From DASSNR01 sp036278935 (GTDB taxonomy: Bacteria; Gemmatimonadota; Gemmatimonadetes; Gemmatimonadales; Gemmatimonadaceae), in contig DASUKA010000074.1 of the NCBI GenBank assembly GCA_036278935.1, forward strand, positions 1 to 43,694: a stretch of 43,694 nt of DNA, in the 5' to 3' direction. The notes under the pieces are model-generated. The model was not told where the DNA came from, searched no databases, and was given only the letters and a program-made list of their open reading frames with translations. Shown piece by piece: positions 22,430 through 30,447 of this stretch. Each line of letters starts with the position of its first letter. Positions within the stretch are counted from its first letter, which is position 1. A program made the position numbers and the translations under genes.

Positions 22430-24241
22430 TTACGCGCTCATCCGGATGGGTTGGTTCCGATCTTGGAGGCGCTGAATCTGCTGGCGCACGCGGGAGGTTT
22501 CCTTGCCGGTCGGGTCCTTCGTGACGAGCACCAGCTCGATCTTGATGGTGTCCTGCCCGCGCCCTGCCCCCATCGCGGCACCCGTGAGGCGCGAGCTTTC
22601 GCGCGGCCCGCTCGCGCCGCCGCCGCCGGCCGCTCCACCGCCACCACCGCCAGACGCGGCACCACCACCGGAGCCCGCCTCTTTCGCGGCGAGGGCCGCC
22701 GCGGCGGCGTGCTGGACCGAGCTGGCCATCGAGAGCGCCGCCGCGCCGAAGTCCCCGGCGGCGGCATAGCCCAGCGCTTTCCCGATGGCCTTGATGCTCT
22801 GCACGGTCTCGGAGACGGCCTCGTAGCCCAGCTCGACGCGCCGTGCGGTTTTCGCCGCCAGCCCGATGGCGTGCACCTCGCGGTTCTTGCTATCGATGGT
22901 GGCCTGTTCGATCGTCTGGAGGTCGGTCAGCGTGGTGGTGGTGAGCGCCTTCCGTTGCGCCTGCCGGGCTTGCAGCGCCTGCGCCTCGGCGGTCTGCACC
23001 GCCACGCCGCTCGCGATCTGCGCCTGCTTCTCCACCTCGATGAGCTTGAGCCGCGCGCGGTACGACTTCACGAAGTCGTCGCCACCGGCCGCCGCCTGGA
23101 GACTGGCGCGCTGGTTGAGCGCGGCCTTTTCCTCCGCGAGCTGTTGCAGGGTGAGCTGGCGCCGGGTCGCCGCGAACTGCATCAGATCATCGCGGCGCTT
23201 CTGGGTCAGCAGGGTCAACGCGGCAATGTGCGCCTTGTCCGTGGCGAACTGCTGTTCCGCCGCCATTTGCCGGCGTTTGAATGCGCCCTCGTTGCGGATG
23301 GAGAGTTGTTCGACCGCCCCAGCCAATGACTGTTGCATCGCCGTGGCGCGCTGCTGCTCGGCCTGCACCTGCTTGGCGATTTCCTTCGCGGTGGCCGCCG
23401 CCTGCTCCTTATCCTGTTTGCGCAGGTCGATGATGTGCTGGAGAATAGCCGACATGTACGCTTGCGCGTTCACGGCCGCCTGCAACGCCTTTTGACCGGC
23501 CGTGCCGCGGCGGTTCGCCGCCGCCTCGTCGAGCCGCGCCACCGACGCGCGCGAGCGCGCCAGCTCGGCCTCGGCCTGCTGCACCGTCTTGAGACCGGCG
23601 ATGTGCATTTTCTGCTGCGCGGTGATGCTCCCGGTCGGGATACTCTCGATGGCGGTTTTCGCCTTCACAGCGGCCTCGTACAGCACGCCGAGCAACACCG
23701 CGAGCGCGCCGATGCCCGATGCACTGGCCGCCACCTTCGCGCTCTTGCTCGCGCTCGCGATCCCGTAGGCGAGTCCACCCAATGCCACGGTCGCGCCCTG
23801 CACGCTGTTGGTGACGCCCGTCGCTGTGAACGCGAGCACCGCGAGCGCGTTGCCGCCCGTGCGTGCGGAGCCGCCGAGCGCACTGTTCTGGACGGCGGCC
23901 TTCTCCATCGCCCGATCCATCGCGATGGCCGACTCCTGCGCGCGGACCATGGCCATCCCCTCGCGCTGCGCGGCCTTCTCGGCGCCGACCGCCGCGCGTG
24001 TCACACTCTGCTCGAACTTCCGCGTCAGGGCGTCGAGCTTCATCATCTGCTCGCCGGTCGCCCCCACTTCCTGCATCAACTGCCGCTGCGCGGCGGCCTG
24101 TTCGCGGAACGCCTTGACGGCCATCTCATTGGTGACATCGGCGGCCCGCGCGAAGCCCCCGAGCGCCTTGAGATCGCTATCGATCTCGCTGCGGAGCTCC
24201 GTGCCATCGGCGGTGAATACCAGCTTGACATCAGCACTCAT
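22430..24241 (-). CDS. Tape measure protein
   Basis: Protein of 603 aa. The N-terminus (ADVKLVFTADGTELRSEIDS) is typical of phage tape measure proteins. Long Ala/Gln-rich helices fill 60-450, with a hydrophobic cluster around 130-200 (GLAYGIASASKSAKVAASAS, IGALAVLLGVLYEAAVK). A Gly-rich segment near 550 follows. It sets tail length; by the usual rule of about 0.15 nm per residue the tail would be near 90 nm, a short siphovirus tail. The gene follows the frameshifted chaperone pair, the canonical order. Confidence 0.88.
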   Translation of the reverse strand: MSADVKLVFTADGTELRSEIDSDLKALGGFARAADVTNEMAVKAFREQAAAQRQLMQEVGATGEQMMKLDALTRKFEQSVTRAAVGAEKAAQREGMAMVRAQESAIAMDRAMEKAAVQNSALGGSARTGGNALAVLAFTATGVTNSVQGATVALGGLAYGIASASKSAKVAASASGIGALAVLLGVLYEAAVKAKTAIESIPTGSITAQQKMHIAGLKTVQQAEAELARSRASVARLDEAAANRRGTAGQKALQAAVNAQAYMSAILQHIIDLRKQDKEQAAATAKEIAKQVQAEQQRATAMQQSLAGAVEQLSIRNEGAFKRRQMAAEQQFATDKAHIAALTLLTQKRRDDLMQFAATRRQLTLQQLAEEKAALNQRASLQAAAGGDDFVKSYRARLKLIEVEKQAQIASGVAVQTAEAQALQARQAQRKALTTTTLTDLQTIEQATIDSKNREVHAIGLAAKTARRVELGYEAVSETVQSIKAIGKALGYAAAGDFGAAALSMASSVQHAAAAALAAKEAGSGGGAASGGGGGGAAGGGGASGPRESSRLTGAAMGAGRGQDTIKIELVLVTKDPTGKETSRVRQQIQRLQDRNQPIRMSA

Positions 24242-24597
24242 ACGGCGGCCTGCTCCCGGTCGATAAGATCATGCTCGCGTTGAATCACCACCATGGCCTC
24301 CAACACGCGCGGGTCATCGCGGCCCGGTGGCCACTTGCCCCAGCGCCTCACCATGCCGTACGCGGTGAGCCAGAGGCCCACCTGTGGATCACGGAGCGCG
24401 AGCCCGACCGGACATTGCCGGGTGAGCACCGCGCGCCGCGTCGGTCCCATGTCCAGGCGGTAGGTCGGCACCGGTGCCGGCTCCCGCTCGTGCCCCGCGA
24501 GGCAGCACCGGAACTCATCCCGCTCGGCCTCGGTGCAACTCCCACACGTGAGATGGCCGTAGCGCGCCGACCGGCCCGCGCGTACGGCCTGCATCAG
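24238..24597 (-). CDS. Tail assembly chaperone, T frame (reached by -1 frameshift)
   Basis: The second frame, 119 codons when read from the slip at 24597, encodes a Cys-containing basic domain (CGSCTEAERDEFRCCLAGHE; VGLWLTAYGMVRRWGKWPP). It is the extension of the upstream tail protein in a G-GT arrangement like lambda. The total fusion is 231 aa. An ATG at 24592-24594 exists, but without a ribosome site; the slippery heptamer and hairpin argue for frameshift expression. The fusion would bind the tape measure during tail assembly. The stop overlaps the tape measure start (ATGA). Confidence 0.8.
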   Translation of the reverse strand: MMQAVRAGRSARYGHLTCGSCTEAERDEFRCCLAGHEREPAPVPTYRLDMGPTRRAVLTRQCPVGLALRDPQVGLWLTAYGMVRRWGKWPPGRDDPRVLEAMVVIQREHDLIDREQAAV

Positions 24598-24603
24598 TTT
24601 TTT
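24555..24603 (-). promoter_or_regulatory. Programmed -1 frameshift signal: A AAA AAC plus hairpin
   Basis: On the minus strand the heptamer AAAAAAC (24603-24597) lies in frame as cgA-AAA-AAC, immediately before the 0-frame TGA (24596-24594). Seven bases further begins a hairpin: GGCCGTA (24589-24583) pairs with TACGGCC (24561-24555), extended by an inner GCGCG/CGCGC helix across one bulge. Slippery site, spacer and stem all match known -1 frameshift elements. Confidence 0.9.
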
Positions 24604-24932
24604 CGGTGGTCCTCATGTAGCGCCGTCCGCTCGATGAGGGCGGTGAAGATCGGCGTGATGAGCGCCATCGGGAGCGCGCGGAAGTGGGCGTGGTTCGTCG
24701 CATCGAACGACACCGTGGTGCCGTCCGCGGCTTCGACGGCCAGCCCTTCGATGGTCACGAGCTGCCGGCGCACGGCCTCGACCGCGGCGAGGCTGGACCC
24801 CACCTCACCCGCCGTCGCATCGAACCATCGCGCCTTATCCTCGAGGTCCATCGGTCGCACGACCGCGATGAGTCCAGGATACGCCTCGCCGCAGGGAATG
24901 CGGAGGGTGTCGGGCAGAATGGGTAGCAGCAT
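24594..24932 (-). CDS. Tail assembly chaperone, G frame
   Basis: Protein of 112 aa between the major tail protein and tape measure genes. Features: LLPILPDTLRIPCGEAY, MDLEDKARWFDATAG, then a Val/Thr-rich strand and a helical end. It terminates in HRKN-stop right at the slippery sequence. It acts as the abundant short form; a minority of ribosomes shift to make the 231-aa long form. The start overlaps the major tail protein stop (TAATG). Confidence 0.82.
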   Translation of the reverse strand: MLLPILPDTLRIPCGEAYPGLIAVVRPMDLEDKARWFDATAGEVGSSLAAVEAVRRQLVTIEGLAVEAADGTTVSFDATNHAHFRALPMALITPIFTALIERTALHEDHRKN

Positions 24933-25894
24933 TACTTCACCGTGAGGCTGAGGGGCGTGTCACCGTAGAGCCCACCCGTGAGCGTCAAGAGCGGGAGCCC
25001 GTTGTCGTTGCTCGGCGTCACCTTGTCGAGCTTGGCCGATGCGGCGTCGAAGCCGAGCGTGTTGTACTGCGTGCCGCCCAACAGCCACGAGATGGGGACA
25101 TCGGCTTGGCTGTCCACGAGCGCGTTGAAGTTCTTCGTCGCGCGCGTCGGCTCCTCCAATACCACGGTCCACGTTGGCTTGCGCGTGTGCAGCCGGTAGC
25201 CGGCGATGCCGTCCGGCGCGAGCACGCCATCGTGCCGCTGGATGCTGTTCCCGGTCTGGAGTTTAAACGACCGGATCACGCCGGCCGCATAGCCACCGAC
25301 AGAGAACGTGGTCATGTCCGTGGCGGTGGGCGGCTCGGTCGTCTGGATCACCGCGCCGGCCGGGAGCGCCGCATCGGCCACGCCCTCGAAGATGCCCTGA
25401 CTCGCGCACTCGATGATGACCGGCCCGCCCACGTCGAACGACAGCCCGATCTCCGAGAGCGCACCCACGCCCTTCCGCACCACGCCATCATGGTAGAAGT
25501 ACTCGGTCATCGTCTTGACGAGCGTCGAGATGAGCGTGTACATCACCTGCTCTTCGCCGGCCGCCCCGGAGTACGCAGCAGCGTAGCCCGCGCTCTGGAG
25601 CCATGCGTCGAGCTCGATCGGCGTGAGGGCGGTCACGGCGCCCGTGGTCCCACGCCACCACGCACTCTTGGTCCATGAGTACATCTTGCCCTTCGGGGTG
25701 AGCGGCGGGAACGCGTTGATGTCGCCGCCCCGAATCAGCACGTCCCGCGCATGGCGGAAGGCGTAGTCATACGCAGGGTCCACGTTCGCCGCGAGGGCGA
25801 TGGCGTCCTCGGCCGCCACGGGTGCCGCATCGGTACCGGATACCGCTTCGAGCTTGGCGAGGTAGAGCGCCAGCATCGTATTGCGTACAGTCAT
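24932..25894 (-). CDS. Major tail tube protein
   Basis: Protein of 320 aa. Beta-rich throughout, with YSWTKSAWWRGTTGAVTALT, GLSFDVGGPVIIECASQGIF, YRLHTRKPTWTVVLEEPTRA and a C-terminal LTLTGGLYGDTPLSLTVK. Size and place (after the tail terminator, before chaperones and tape measure) identify the tube protein. No added Ig-like decoration domain is obvious. The start overlaps the stop of the upstream gene (ATGA). Confidence 0.8.
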   Translation of the reverse strand: MTVRNTMLALYLAKLEAVSGTDAAPVAAEDAIALAANVDPAYDYAFRHARDVLIRGGDINAFPPLTPKGKMYSWTKSAWWRGTTGAVTALTPIELDAWLQSAGYAAAYSGAAGEEQVMYTLISTLVKTMTEYFYHDGVVRKGVGALSEIGLSFDVGGPVIIECASQGIFEGVADAALPAGAVIQTTEPPTATDMTTFSVGGYAAGVIRSFKLQTGNSIQRHDGVLAPDGIAGYRLHTRKPTWTVVLEEPTRATKNFNALVDSQADVPISWLLGGTQYNTLGFDAASAKLDKVTPSNDNGLPLLTLTGGLYGDTPLSLTVK

Positions 25895-26421
25895 CGGGTC
25901 GTGTCTCTCACGTAGAGGTCAAGCAGGACTGCGCCGGTCACTTTGCCGCCGGGCACACTGAGGTTGATGGGGCCATACGTCATGCTGTTGCGCTTCACGA
26001 TCTGCACGGAGCCGCGCACCCGAGCCGCGCCCGCCGCGCTCGCGAAGAGTCCGGCATCGAGCGCGAGCGCGATGGCGCGCAAGGTATAGTCGGTATCCCG
26101 CCACGCCCGCGCCGGCTCCGCGGTATCGCGCGTGGCGTAGGCGACCGAGACCAGCAGGTTGGGCGCATCGAAGTAGCCGCCGGTCACGCCCTGCCCGTGG
26201 AGTGTGGTGGGCTGTTCCGCTGTCACCACGAGAATGGGCCAGTCGAGGATGCCCTGCTGCGTGACGACGGCATCATCGGCGGTCGGGTCGAGGACAGCGG
26301 CCAGCGCTTCGGGGCGCGTGTCGGTGCCATCGTAGAGGAAGGCGTCGAGCTGCGCCTCCACGCCAGTCACCGGCGCCAGTAGCGCGGCCTTGACCATGCG
26401 GACCGTGGCCACGCCGATCAC
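25891..26421 (-). CDS. Tail terminator / tail completion protein
   Basis: Protein of 176 aa starting with GTG at 26419-26421 in a GTGA overlap with the upstream gene; an ATG nine codons in (MVKAALLAPVTG) is the alternative. Alpha/beta composition with GVEAQLDAFLYDG, ILDWPILVVTAEQPTTL and a terminal strand LLDLYVRDTTR fits tail terminator proteins (lambda gpU class), which cap the tube. The assignment relies on gene order more than on motifs. Confidence 0.6.
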   Translation of the reverse strand: MIGVATVRMVKAALLAPVTGVEAQLDAFLYDGTDTRPEALAAVLDPTADDAVVTQQGILDWPILVVTAEQPTTLHGQGVTGGYFDAPNLLVSVAYATRDTAEPARAWRDTDYTLRAIALALDAGLFASAAGAARVRGSVQIVKRNSMTYGPINLSVPGGKVTGAVLLDLYVRDTTR

Positions 26422-26990
26422 GTGGTCACCCCACGCGCGACGTACGCCGATACGACGGCCTCCACCTGGTCCACGAGGGCGGGTGGCAAGGGGTCGGGAA
26501 TGATGGGCCGCGCCGGGATGCGCTTGGGCGCCTTCCGGCGGACGAATGTCCAGTGCAACTCGCCGTCCTGCCCCTCGTACTGCACGGGCTTCGTCTTGCT
26601 CATGTAGCCCGCGTGGAACCATTGTGCATACGGCAACGAGGAGCCGCGCTCATAGCGCTCGGGCGCGATGAGGAGCAGGCCGTTCGGCGCCGCCGTCGAG
26701 CCCGCCGACTTGACGAAGCTCGCCCACATCCGGTTCAGGTCGCGCCCGATGCCGCCGCGGCCATGTCCGGGCCGCTTGCGCAGCTCCACGGTGGCCGGCG
26801 CCAGTGGCGCCCACGGCGCATCGGTCATCCACGCGCCCTCAGTGGCGAACCGCTGCGTCAGGAATTCCGTGATGATGGGCTGCACGCCCTCAATCCACGC
26901 CGGACGGAGATCCGCACTGCGCTCGCTCGCCCCCGTGAGTTTCGCGGGATCGATGGTGTACCCGACCGCGAGCGTCGGCGCCCCCGGCAT
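26418..26990 (-). CDS. Head-tail / virion morphogenesis protein (HK97 gp10 / Mu gpG-like)
   Basis: Protein of 190 aa. FLTQRFATEGAWMTDAPWAP with LAPATVELRKRPGHG is the signature of the phage virion morphogenesis family (F-x-x-E-G-x-x-W-x-x-L-x-x-x-T). An alpha/beta core (PYAQWFHAGYMSKTKPVQY) and RIPARPIIPDPL near the end follow, also typical. It works at the head-tail joint. The start at 26988-26990 overlaps the upstream stop (TAATG). Confidence 0.8.
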   Translation of the reverse strand: MPGAPTLAVGYTIDPAKLTGASERSADLRPAWIEGVQPIITEFLTQRFATEGAWMTDAPWAPLAPATVELRKRPGHGRGGIGRDLNRMWASFVKSAGSTAAPNGLLLIAPERYERGSSLPYAQWFHAGYMSKTKPVQYEGQDGELHWTFVRRKAPKRIPARPIIPDPLPPALVDQVEAVVSAYVARGVTT

Positions 26991-27811
26991 TACCGGCCCC
27001 TCCACACGGAGGTACTGGTATTCCGGTAGCGCGCCAGGCCATCCATCAACCCGGGGGCGAGCGGCGGATAGTCGCGCAACGAGACGAAGGCGCCCGGGTC
27101 GGTGCTCATCTGCAACTGCCGGCGCCGGAAGAGGTGTTCCGTCTGCGCGACGATCGCGGCGCGCATCGCATCGCTGAACCCCTCCAACTCCATCCGGGCA
27201 TCGATGGCGGGATCGCCGGGCGTGCCGGCGGCCAACTCGGCCACCTCCGGCGCGAGCTGCCCGACGATGAGCGGCGTATAGGGATTGATGGGCACGTTCA
27301 CGCCCATCGCATCGACGGGACGTAAGAGCGCGGGAGTGCCGAGCTGATTGACGCGCACCAGCAGTGCGCCGAGCACATCATCCTCGGCCTGCGAGACGAG
27401 CCGCGCGAAGCCATCCGCGAACGACCGCGCCTCCTTCTGGAACAACAACGCGTCGGCGGTCGCATCGATGAAGGGCGCATCCAGCCGTACCGCAAAGGTC
27501 GTCGCGCCATCGATGGCCGTGATGCGCGCGCGGAGGAAGCGATGCCAGGGCTGGACCGAGAAATCGGGCACGTCGCCCGTCGTGACCTTGCGGGCCGACG
27601 CAGGCGCCGCGAGGGGACCAAACGCCACGAGCGCATCCCAGGCGTCATCGTCCGTGGTGGCGCCGGCCTCGATGGCCACGGTGACCGGGGAGGCTACGCG
27701 GGCCAGGTCGAGCGTGACCGCGAGCCGCGTGCGTCCAGCCAGCGGGATGGCGGGGCTGGTGGCCACCGCGCTCCGCTCGGCCATGCCGAACAAGAGGTGC
27801 GCGGCCGGCAT
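26990..27811 (-). CDS. Head-tail connector region protein, unknown family
   Basis: Protein of 273 aa, not recognised. The N-terminal half is beta-rich and looks like a small sandwich (RTRLAVTLDLARVASPVTVA, RFLRARITAIDGATTFAVRL). The second half is mixed, with helices around FADGFARLVSQAEDDVLGAL. The C-terminus is aromatic and basic (YRNTSTSVWRGR). The place between capsid and gpG-like genes suggests an adaptor or head completion role. Confidence 0.6.
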   Translation of the reverse strand: MPAAHLLFGMAERSAVATSPAIPLAGRTRLAVTLDLARVASPVTVAIEAGATTDDDAWDALVAFGPLAAPASARKVTTGDVPDFSVQPWHRFLRARITAIDGATTFAVRLDAPFIDATADALLFQKEARSFADGFARLVSQAEDDVLGALLVRVNQLGTPALLRPVDAMGVNVPINPYTPLIVGQLAPEVAELAAGTPGDPAIDARMELEGFSDAMRAAIVAQTEHLFRRRQLQMSTDPGAFVSLRDYPPLAPGLMDGLARYRNTSTSVWRGR

Positions 27812-27817
27812 CAGCGA

Positions 27818-28141
27818 CTAACCCCGAGAGCGCGAGCGACCGCGCCCGGAGGGAGAGGGCTCCGGGGCGGGCTCGGTGGCGGGAACCACGTCCGATACCG
27901 CCGACGTGGCCGGAACCTCGGTGGAGTGGGCCGAGGGGAGGGAAGGGGTCGGGTCGCCCAGCGCATCGACCATGAACCCGGGGTGTCCGACGTAGTACGC
28001 GCGCGCCACCTCATCGCTCACGTGGGCCACGCCGCGCATCACCATCGCGCCATCGTGCCGACGCACGCGGTGCGGTGTAAACGTGATACCGGTCCGGCGG
28101 TCCTTGAGGCGATCGTAATGCAGAGCGATGACGCGAGCCAT
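27818..28141 (-). CDS. Small head-region protein with Pro/Ser-rich tail
   Basis: Protein of 107 aa. The first 60 residues (ALHYDRLKDRRTGITFTPHR; VMRGVAHVSDEVARAYYVGH) could form a small basic fold. Residues 65-107 are Pro/Ser/Thr/Ala-rich and end GRGRSRSRG, probably disordered. No family recognised. Directly downstream of the capsid gene; no clear ribosome site before the ATG. Confidence 0.6.
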   Translation of the reverse strand: MARVIALHYDRLKDRRTGITFTPHRVRRHDGAMVMRGVAHVSDEVARAYYVGHPGFMVDALGDPTPSLPSAHSTEVPATSAVSDVVPATEPAPEPSPSGRGRSRSRG

Positions 28142-28211
28142 GGAAGGATGAGGGAAGCGGAGGGGCGGTGCGACGGGGCGCCGTGCAGCACGCCCCGCCG
28201 CCGGGGGGGTG

Positions 28212-29186
28212 TTACGTGTAGTTCTTGAGCGTGCCGTGGAAGATCTCGTGCGCGTAGTCGATGCCCCACTCGCCGTAGAGCTGCTGCGTGCGCGAAGAGC
28301 CGGTGTGCGCTACCTCCTCGCGGAAGAGGAGCCCCTTGTTCTGTCCACCCGCCACGATCGGCATCGCCACGGGCTGGATGCGCGAGGGCTGCGTGAACAG
28401 GAGTTGCCCGGCCGGCATGTCCGGCTCCCACGCAACGTTGAGCTGCGCCCACCGCGTGTTGATGTACTGCACGGTGACGCCCACCGTATCGACGGCCCGC
28501 GGCGGCTGCGCATCGCCCTCGTAGAGGGCCAGGAGCTTGGTCATGTCGTCCGCGCTGGCCAGGACGAAGAGCTGGTCCCCGCGGTTGAACATGCGGCTTT
28601 CCATCCACGCCTGGAGCGTGTCGTTGATGACGGCCTTGGAGAGCACCGCGGCGGCGTTGTCCTTGACGTTCGTCACGCACGCGGAGAGCACCCCGCGCAT
28701 CCCGCGCGCGCCGGTGTTGTCGGCCGGCTCGTTGTAGGCACCGCGGAGTGCGGAGAAGTTGTACTGGTTCTGGATGCGCTCGATGGCGCGCTGCACCTGC
28801 CACTCGAACGACCCGGGCCGCACCACCTCGCCCTCGCCACCCCCGGGGATGACTGCCAGGCCGCCGATGGCCGCCTGCGAGGACTCCCGCGTGTAGGTGA
28901 GCCCCACGCCCTCCTGAAAAATCTGGAGGATGTTGGTGGACTGCTCGGTGTCCTCTTCGCGGAGCACCGGATCGGCGCCCTCGAGGATGGCCGGCTGCGC
29001 CGGAGCGGGGAGCTGGTAATCGACGGACAGCGGGAACTTAGGCGCGCCCACCGTGCGCACGCCGCTCGTCATCCCGCCGATGAGCCGGAGAAGGGTGTTG
29101 GGGCGTTCGCTCTTCTGAAAGAACAGCTCGCCCACGTAGTTGGGGAGATCGAAGCTGGTAGCGACAGCGGCGGCGACTGCGGGCAT
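28212..29186 (-). CDS. Major capsid protein, SU10 / DUF5309 type
   Basis: Protein of 324 aa. Characteristic segments are the N-terminal DLPNYVGELFFQ, RTVGAPKFPLSVDYQLPAPA, EQSTNILQIFQEGVGLTYTR (the T-x-I-x-Q-I-F motif of the SU10 capsid group), RMFNRGDQLFVLASADDM and a C-terminal EWGIDYAHEIFHG. It has the HK97 fold by family. No N-terminal delta domain; a separate scaffold gene precedes it. Confidence 0.9.
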   Translation of the reverse strand: MPAVAAAVATSFDLPNYVGELFFQKSERPNTLLRLIGGMTSGVRTVGAPKFPLSVDYQLPAPAQPAILEGADPVLREEDTEQSTNILQIFQEGVGLTYTRESSQAAIGGLAVIPGGGEGEVVRPGSFEWQVQRAIERIQNQYNFSALRGAYNEPADNTGARGMRGVLSACVTNVKDNAAAVLSKAVINDTLQAWMESRMFNRGDQLFVLASADDMTKLLALYEGDAQPPRAVDTVGVTVQYINTRWAQLNVAWEPDMPAGQLLFTQPSRIQPVAMPIVAGGQNKGLLFREEVAHTGSSRTQQLYGEWGIDYAHEIFHGTLKNYT

Positions 29187-29222
29187 GGCGGTGATGACCT
29201 CGGTGCGTGGGTAGAGAGGCGA

Positions 29223-29972
29223 TTACTTCTTGGACTGGAGCTCGGTCAGCTTGATCTTGAGCTGCCCCGCGAGCCCCCATTTCTTGTCTTTCTCAGCGGC
29301 GGCGATCTCGCCCTTTACCGCGGCGATCTCGTCCGCGACACTGCCCGTCTTGGCGTTCACGTTCTGCACGCCGATGCCGCTGCGGACGGTGGCTTTCGCG
29401 AGGTACGGCTTTCGGGTCAGGAGCTCGGTGACCAATTCCGTCACCGTCTTTGGTCCCTTCTTGCCGTATTCGATGCGCCCCTCGGCGTCCACAACTTCTA
29501 CGGCATCCGCCTCGCCCAGCCGGACGCGGGAGAGGAGTTGCGCGGCCACCTCATCGGCATCGACCGACAGCTCCGCGGCCACCGTCTTGATCTCGGTGCG
29601 GAGGGTGCGCTCGTCGCGCGCCTTGATTTTCGCCTGCGCGGCCTCCAGCTCGGCCAGGATGGGCTTGCGGATGCTCTCGGCGTACGCCTCGTCATCGCGC
29701 TTGGCCTTCCCCTTGGCGTCATCGGTGGGCGGGTCTTTCGGCGCCGTCGCCTTCTTGGCCTCGTCGAGCTGCCGTTGCAGATCGGTGAGCTTTGCGGCGG
29801 CATCGGTGCGTTCGCGCTTGATGATGGCGTCGATGACCTTCTGGATGTCGGTGTCCTTGTGCGGCTCGCCCGGTGCGTCCTTCTTCGGGTCGGCGGCCCC
29901 CGATGGATCGCCCGTTTTCCCCGGCGTCGGGTCCTGCTTGTCCTGCGGCGTTGGGTCCGCGGCTGCGGCCAT
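29223..29972 (-). CDS. Scaffold-like protein
   Basis: Protein of 249 aa. The charged, disordered N-terminal third (1-45) is followed by a long coiled coil (about 48-75 and 95-125: KLTDLQRQLDEAKKA, LAELEAAQAKIKARDERTL) and a Lys-rich C-terminus ending KIKLTELQSKK. This is typical of phage scaffolding proteins that line the inside of procapsids and sit just before the capsid gene. No protease motif is visible here, so maturation may use another enzyme. First gene of the capsid-tail operon. Confidence 0.78.
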   Translation of the reverse strand: MAAAADPTPQDKQDPTPGKTGDPSGAADPKKDAPGEPHKDTDIQKVIDAIIKRERTDAAAKLTDLQRQLDEAKKATAPKDPPTDDAKGKAKRDDEAYAESIRKPILAELEAAQAKIKARDERTLRTEIKTVAAELSVDADEVAAQLLSRVRLGEADAVEVVDAEGRIEYGKKGPKTVTELVTELLTRKPYLAKATVRSGIGVQNVNAKTGSVADEIAAVKGEIAAAEKDKKWGLAGQLKIKLTELQSKK

Positions 29973-30010
29973 GAGGCGGGTTCCTGTGCAGCGGGTGGAG
30001 GGTGCGGATG

Positions 30011-30025
30011 CTGCCTGCGAGGCAC
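30011..30025. promoter_or_regulatory. Palindromic operator CTGCCT-GCG-AGGCAC at the capsid promoter
   Basis: The palindrome core GCCTNNNAGGC is intact and flanking bases diverge. It abuts the -10 (30026-30031) on its downstream side, the same geometry as at 15438 and 42547. Confidence 0.6.
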
Positions 30026-30058
30026 AAGGTATGAGCCTTTGTGGCTCGGCGCAAGTGC
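30026..30058 (-). promoter_or_regulatory. Late promoter of the capsid-tail operon
   Basis: On the minus strand -35 TTGCGC (30049-30054), 17 nt, -10 TACCTT (30026-30031). It carries the late box GCACTTGC (30051-30058) and GAGCCA (30042-30047) shared with the lysis and terminase promoters. Transcription should start near 30019, about 47 nt before the scaffold ATG. Confidence 0.68.
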
Positions 30059-30065
30059 GCCCCGA

Positions 30066-30251
30066 TCACGCGCACTGGCAGACGATGCGCACCTCCACGG
30101 CGAGCCGCACGCCGCTCCCGCCGCGCAGCACCAGCCACGTTTCCTCGACGAGCGGGCCGCGGCAGAGCAAGCACCAGCCGATCGGCCGTGCCGAGAGGAG
30201 CCGGTCGGATGACGAGGGTGATGGCGTGGTCGGTCGAGGGGCATCGGCCAT
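30066..30251 (-). CDS. Small cysteine-pair protein
   Basis: Protein of 61 aa from the ATG at 30249-30251. WCLLCRGPLVEETW (C-x2-C) and a C-terminal IVCQCA (C-x-C) could chelate one zinc. No family recognised. The stop lies 11 bp upstream of the capsid promoter -35, as other genes do before the other two late promoters, which supports it as real. No good ribosome site, and longer in-frame starts exist (to 30281). Confidence 0.5.
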   Translation of the reverse strand: MADAPRPTTPSPSSSDRLLSARPIGWCLLCRGPLVEETWLVLRGGSGVRLAVEVRIVCQCA

Positions 30252-30297
30252 GCCGGATACTACCATCACACGCGGGCGCATGCGCGCACGCGCGCCC

Positions 30298-30319
30298 GGG
30301 GGTGGGGGGATGGGAGGGG
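30298..30319 (+). other. G-quadruplex motif
   Basis: Four G-runs in 22 nt on the plus strand with loops of 1, 2 and 1 nt (G5-T-G6-AT-G3-A-G4). Such short loops favour a very stable quadruplex. It is preceded by a 7-bp inverted repeat CGGGCGC/GCGCCCG (30273-30279 and 30292-30298) and followed by a pyrimidine tract (30321-30340) and the iterons. Confidence 0.8.
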
Positions 30320-30340
30320 TATCTCTTCTCCTCTCTTCTA

Positions 30341-30447
30341 GGCGTCACACTTGGTCACAGTGCGTCACCATGCGTCACATTCGGTCACCGTGCGTCACAC
30401 TGCGTCACAGTGCGTCACAGTGCGTCACGCCACCGTCACAGCGTCAC
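30341..30447 (+). repeat. Iteron array, 11 GTCAC boxes (candidate origin of replication)
   Basis: Nine units with exact 10-bp period, consensus TGCGTCACAN, fill 30341-30430; GTCAC starts at 30344, 30354 and so on to 30424. Two further boxes follow at 30435 and 30443, and two inverted copies (GTGAC) at 30485 and 30497. One helical turn per unit places all boxes on one DNA face, as for iterons bound by an initiator. It does not code and lies in a gene-poor divergent region. A regulator-binding array is the alternative. Confidence 0.75.

Noticed and set aside
27691..27696. AGGCTA half-site
   Set aside because: No matching left half and no promoter nearby; coding sequence.
28163..28200. Terminator after the capsid gene
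   Set aside because: A GC hairpin can be drawn (GGGGCG/CGCCCC) but there is no T-tract, and the next gene begins 70 bp further in the same operon.
30341..30447. CRISPR array
   Set aside because: Units are 10 bp without unique spacers; this is an iteron array.
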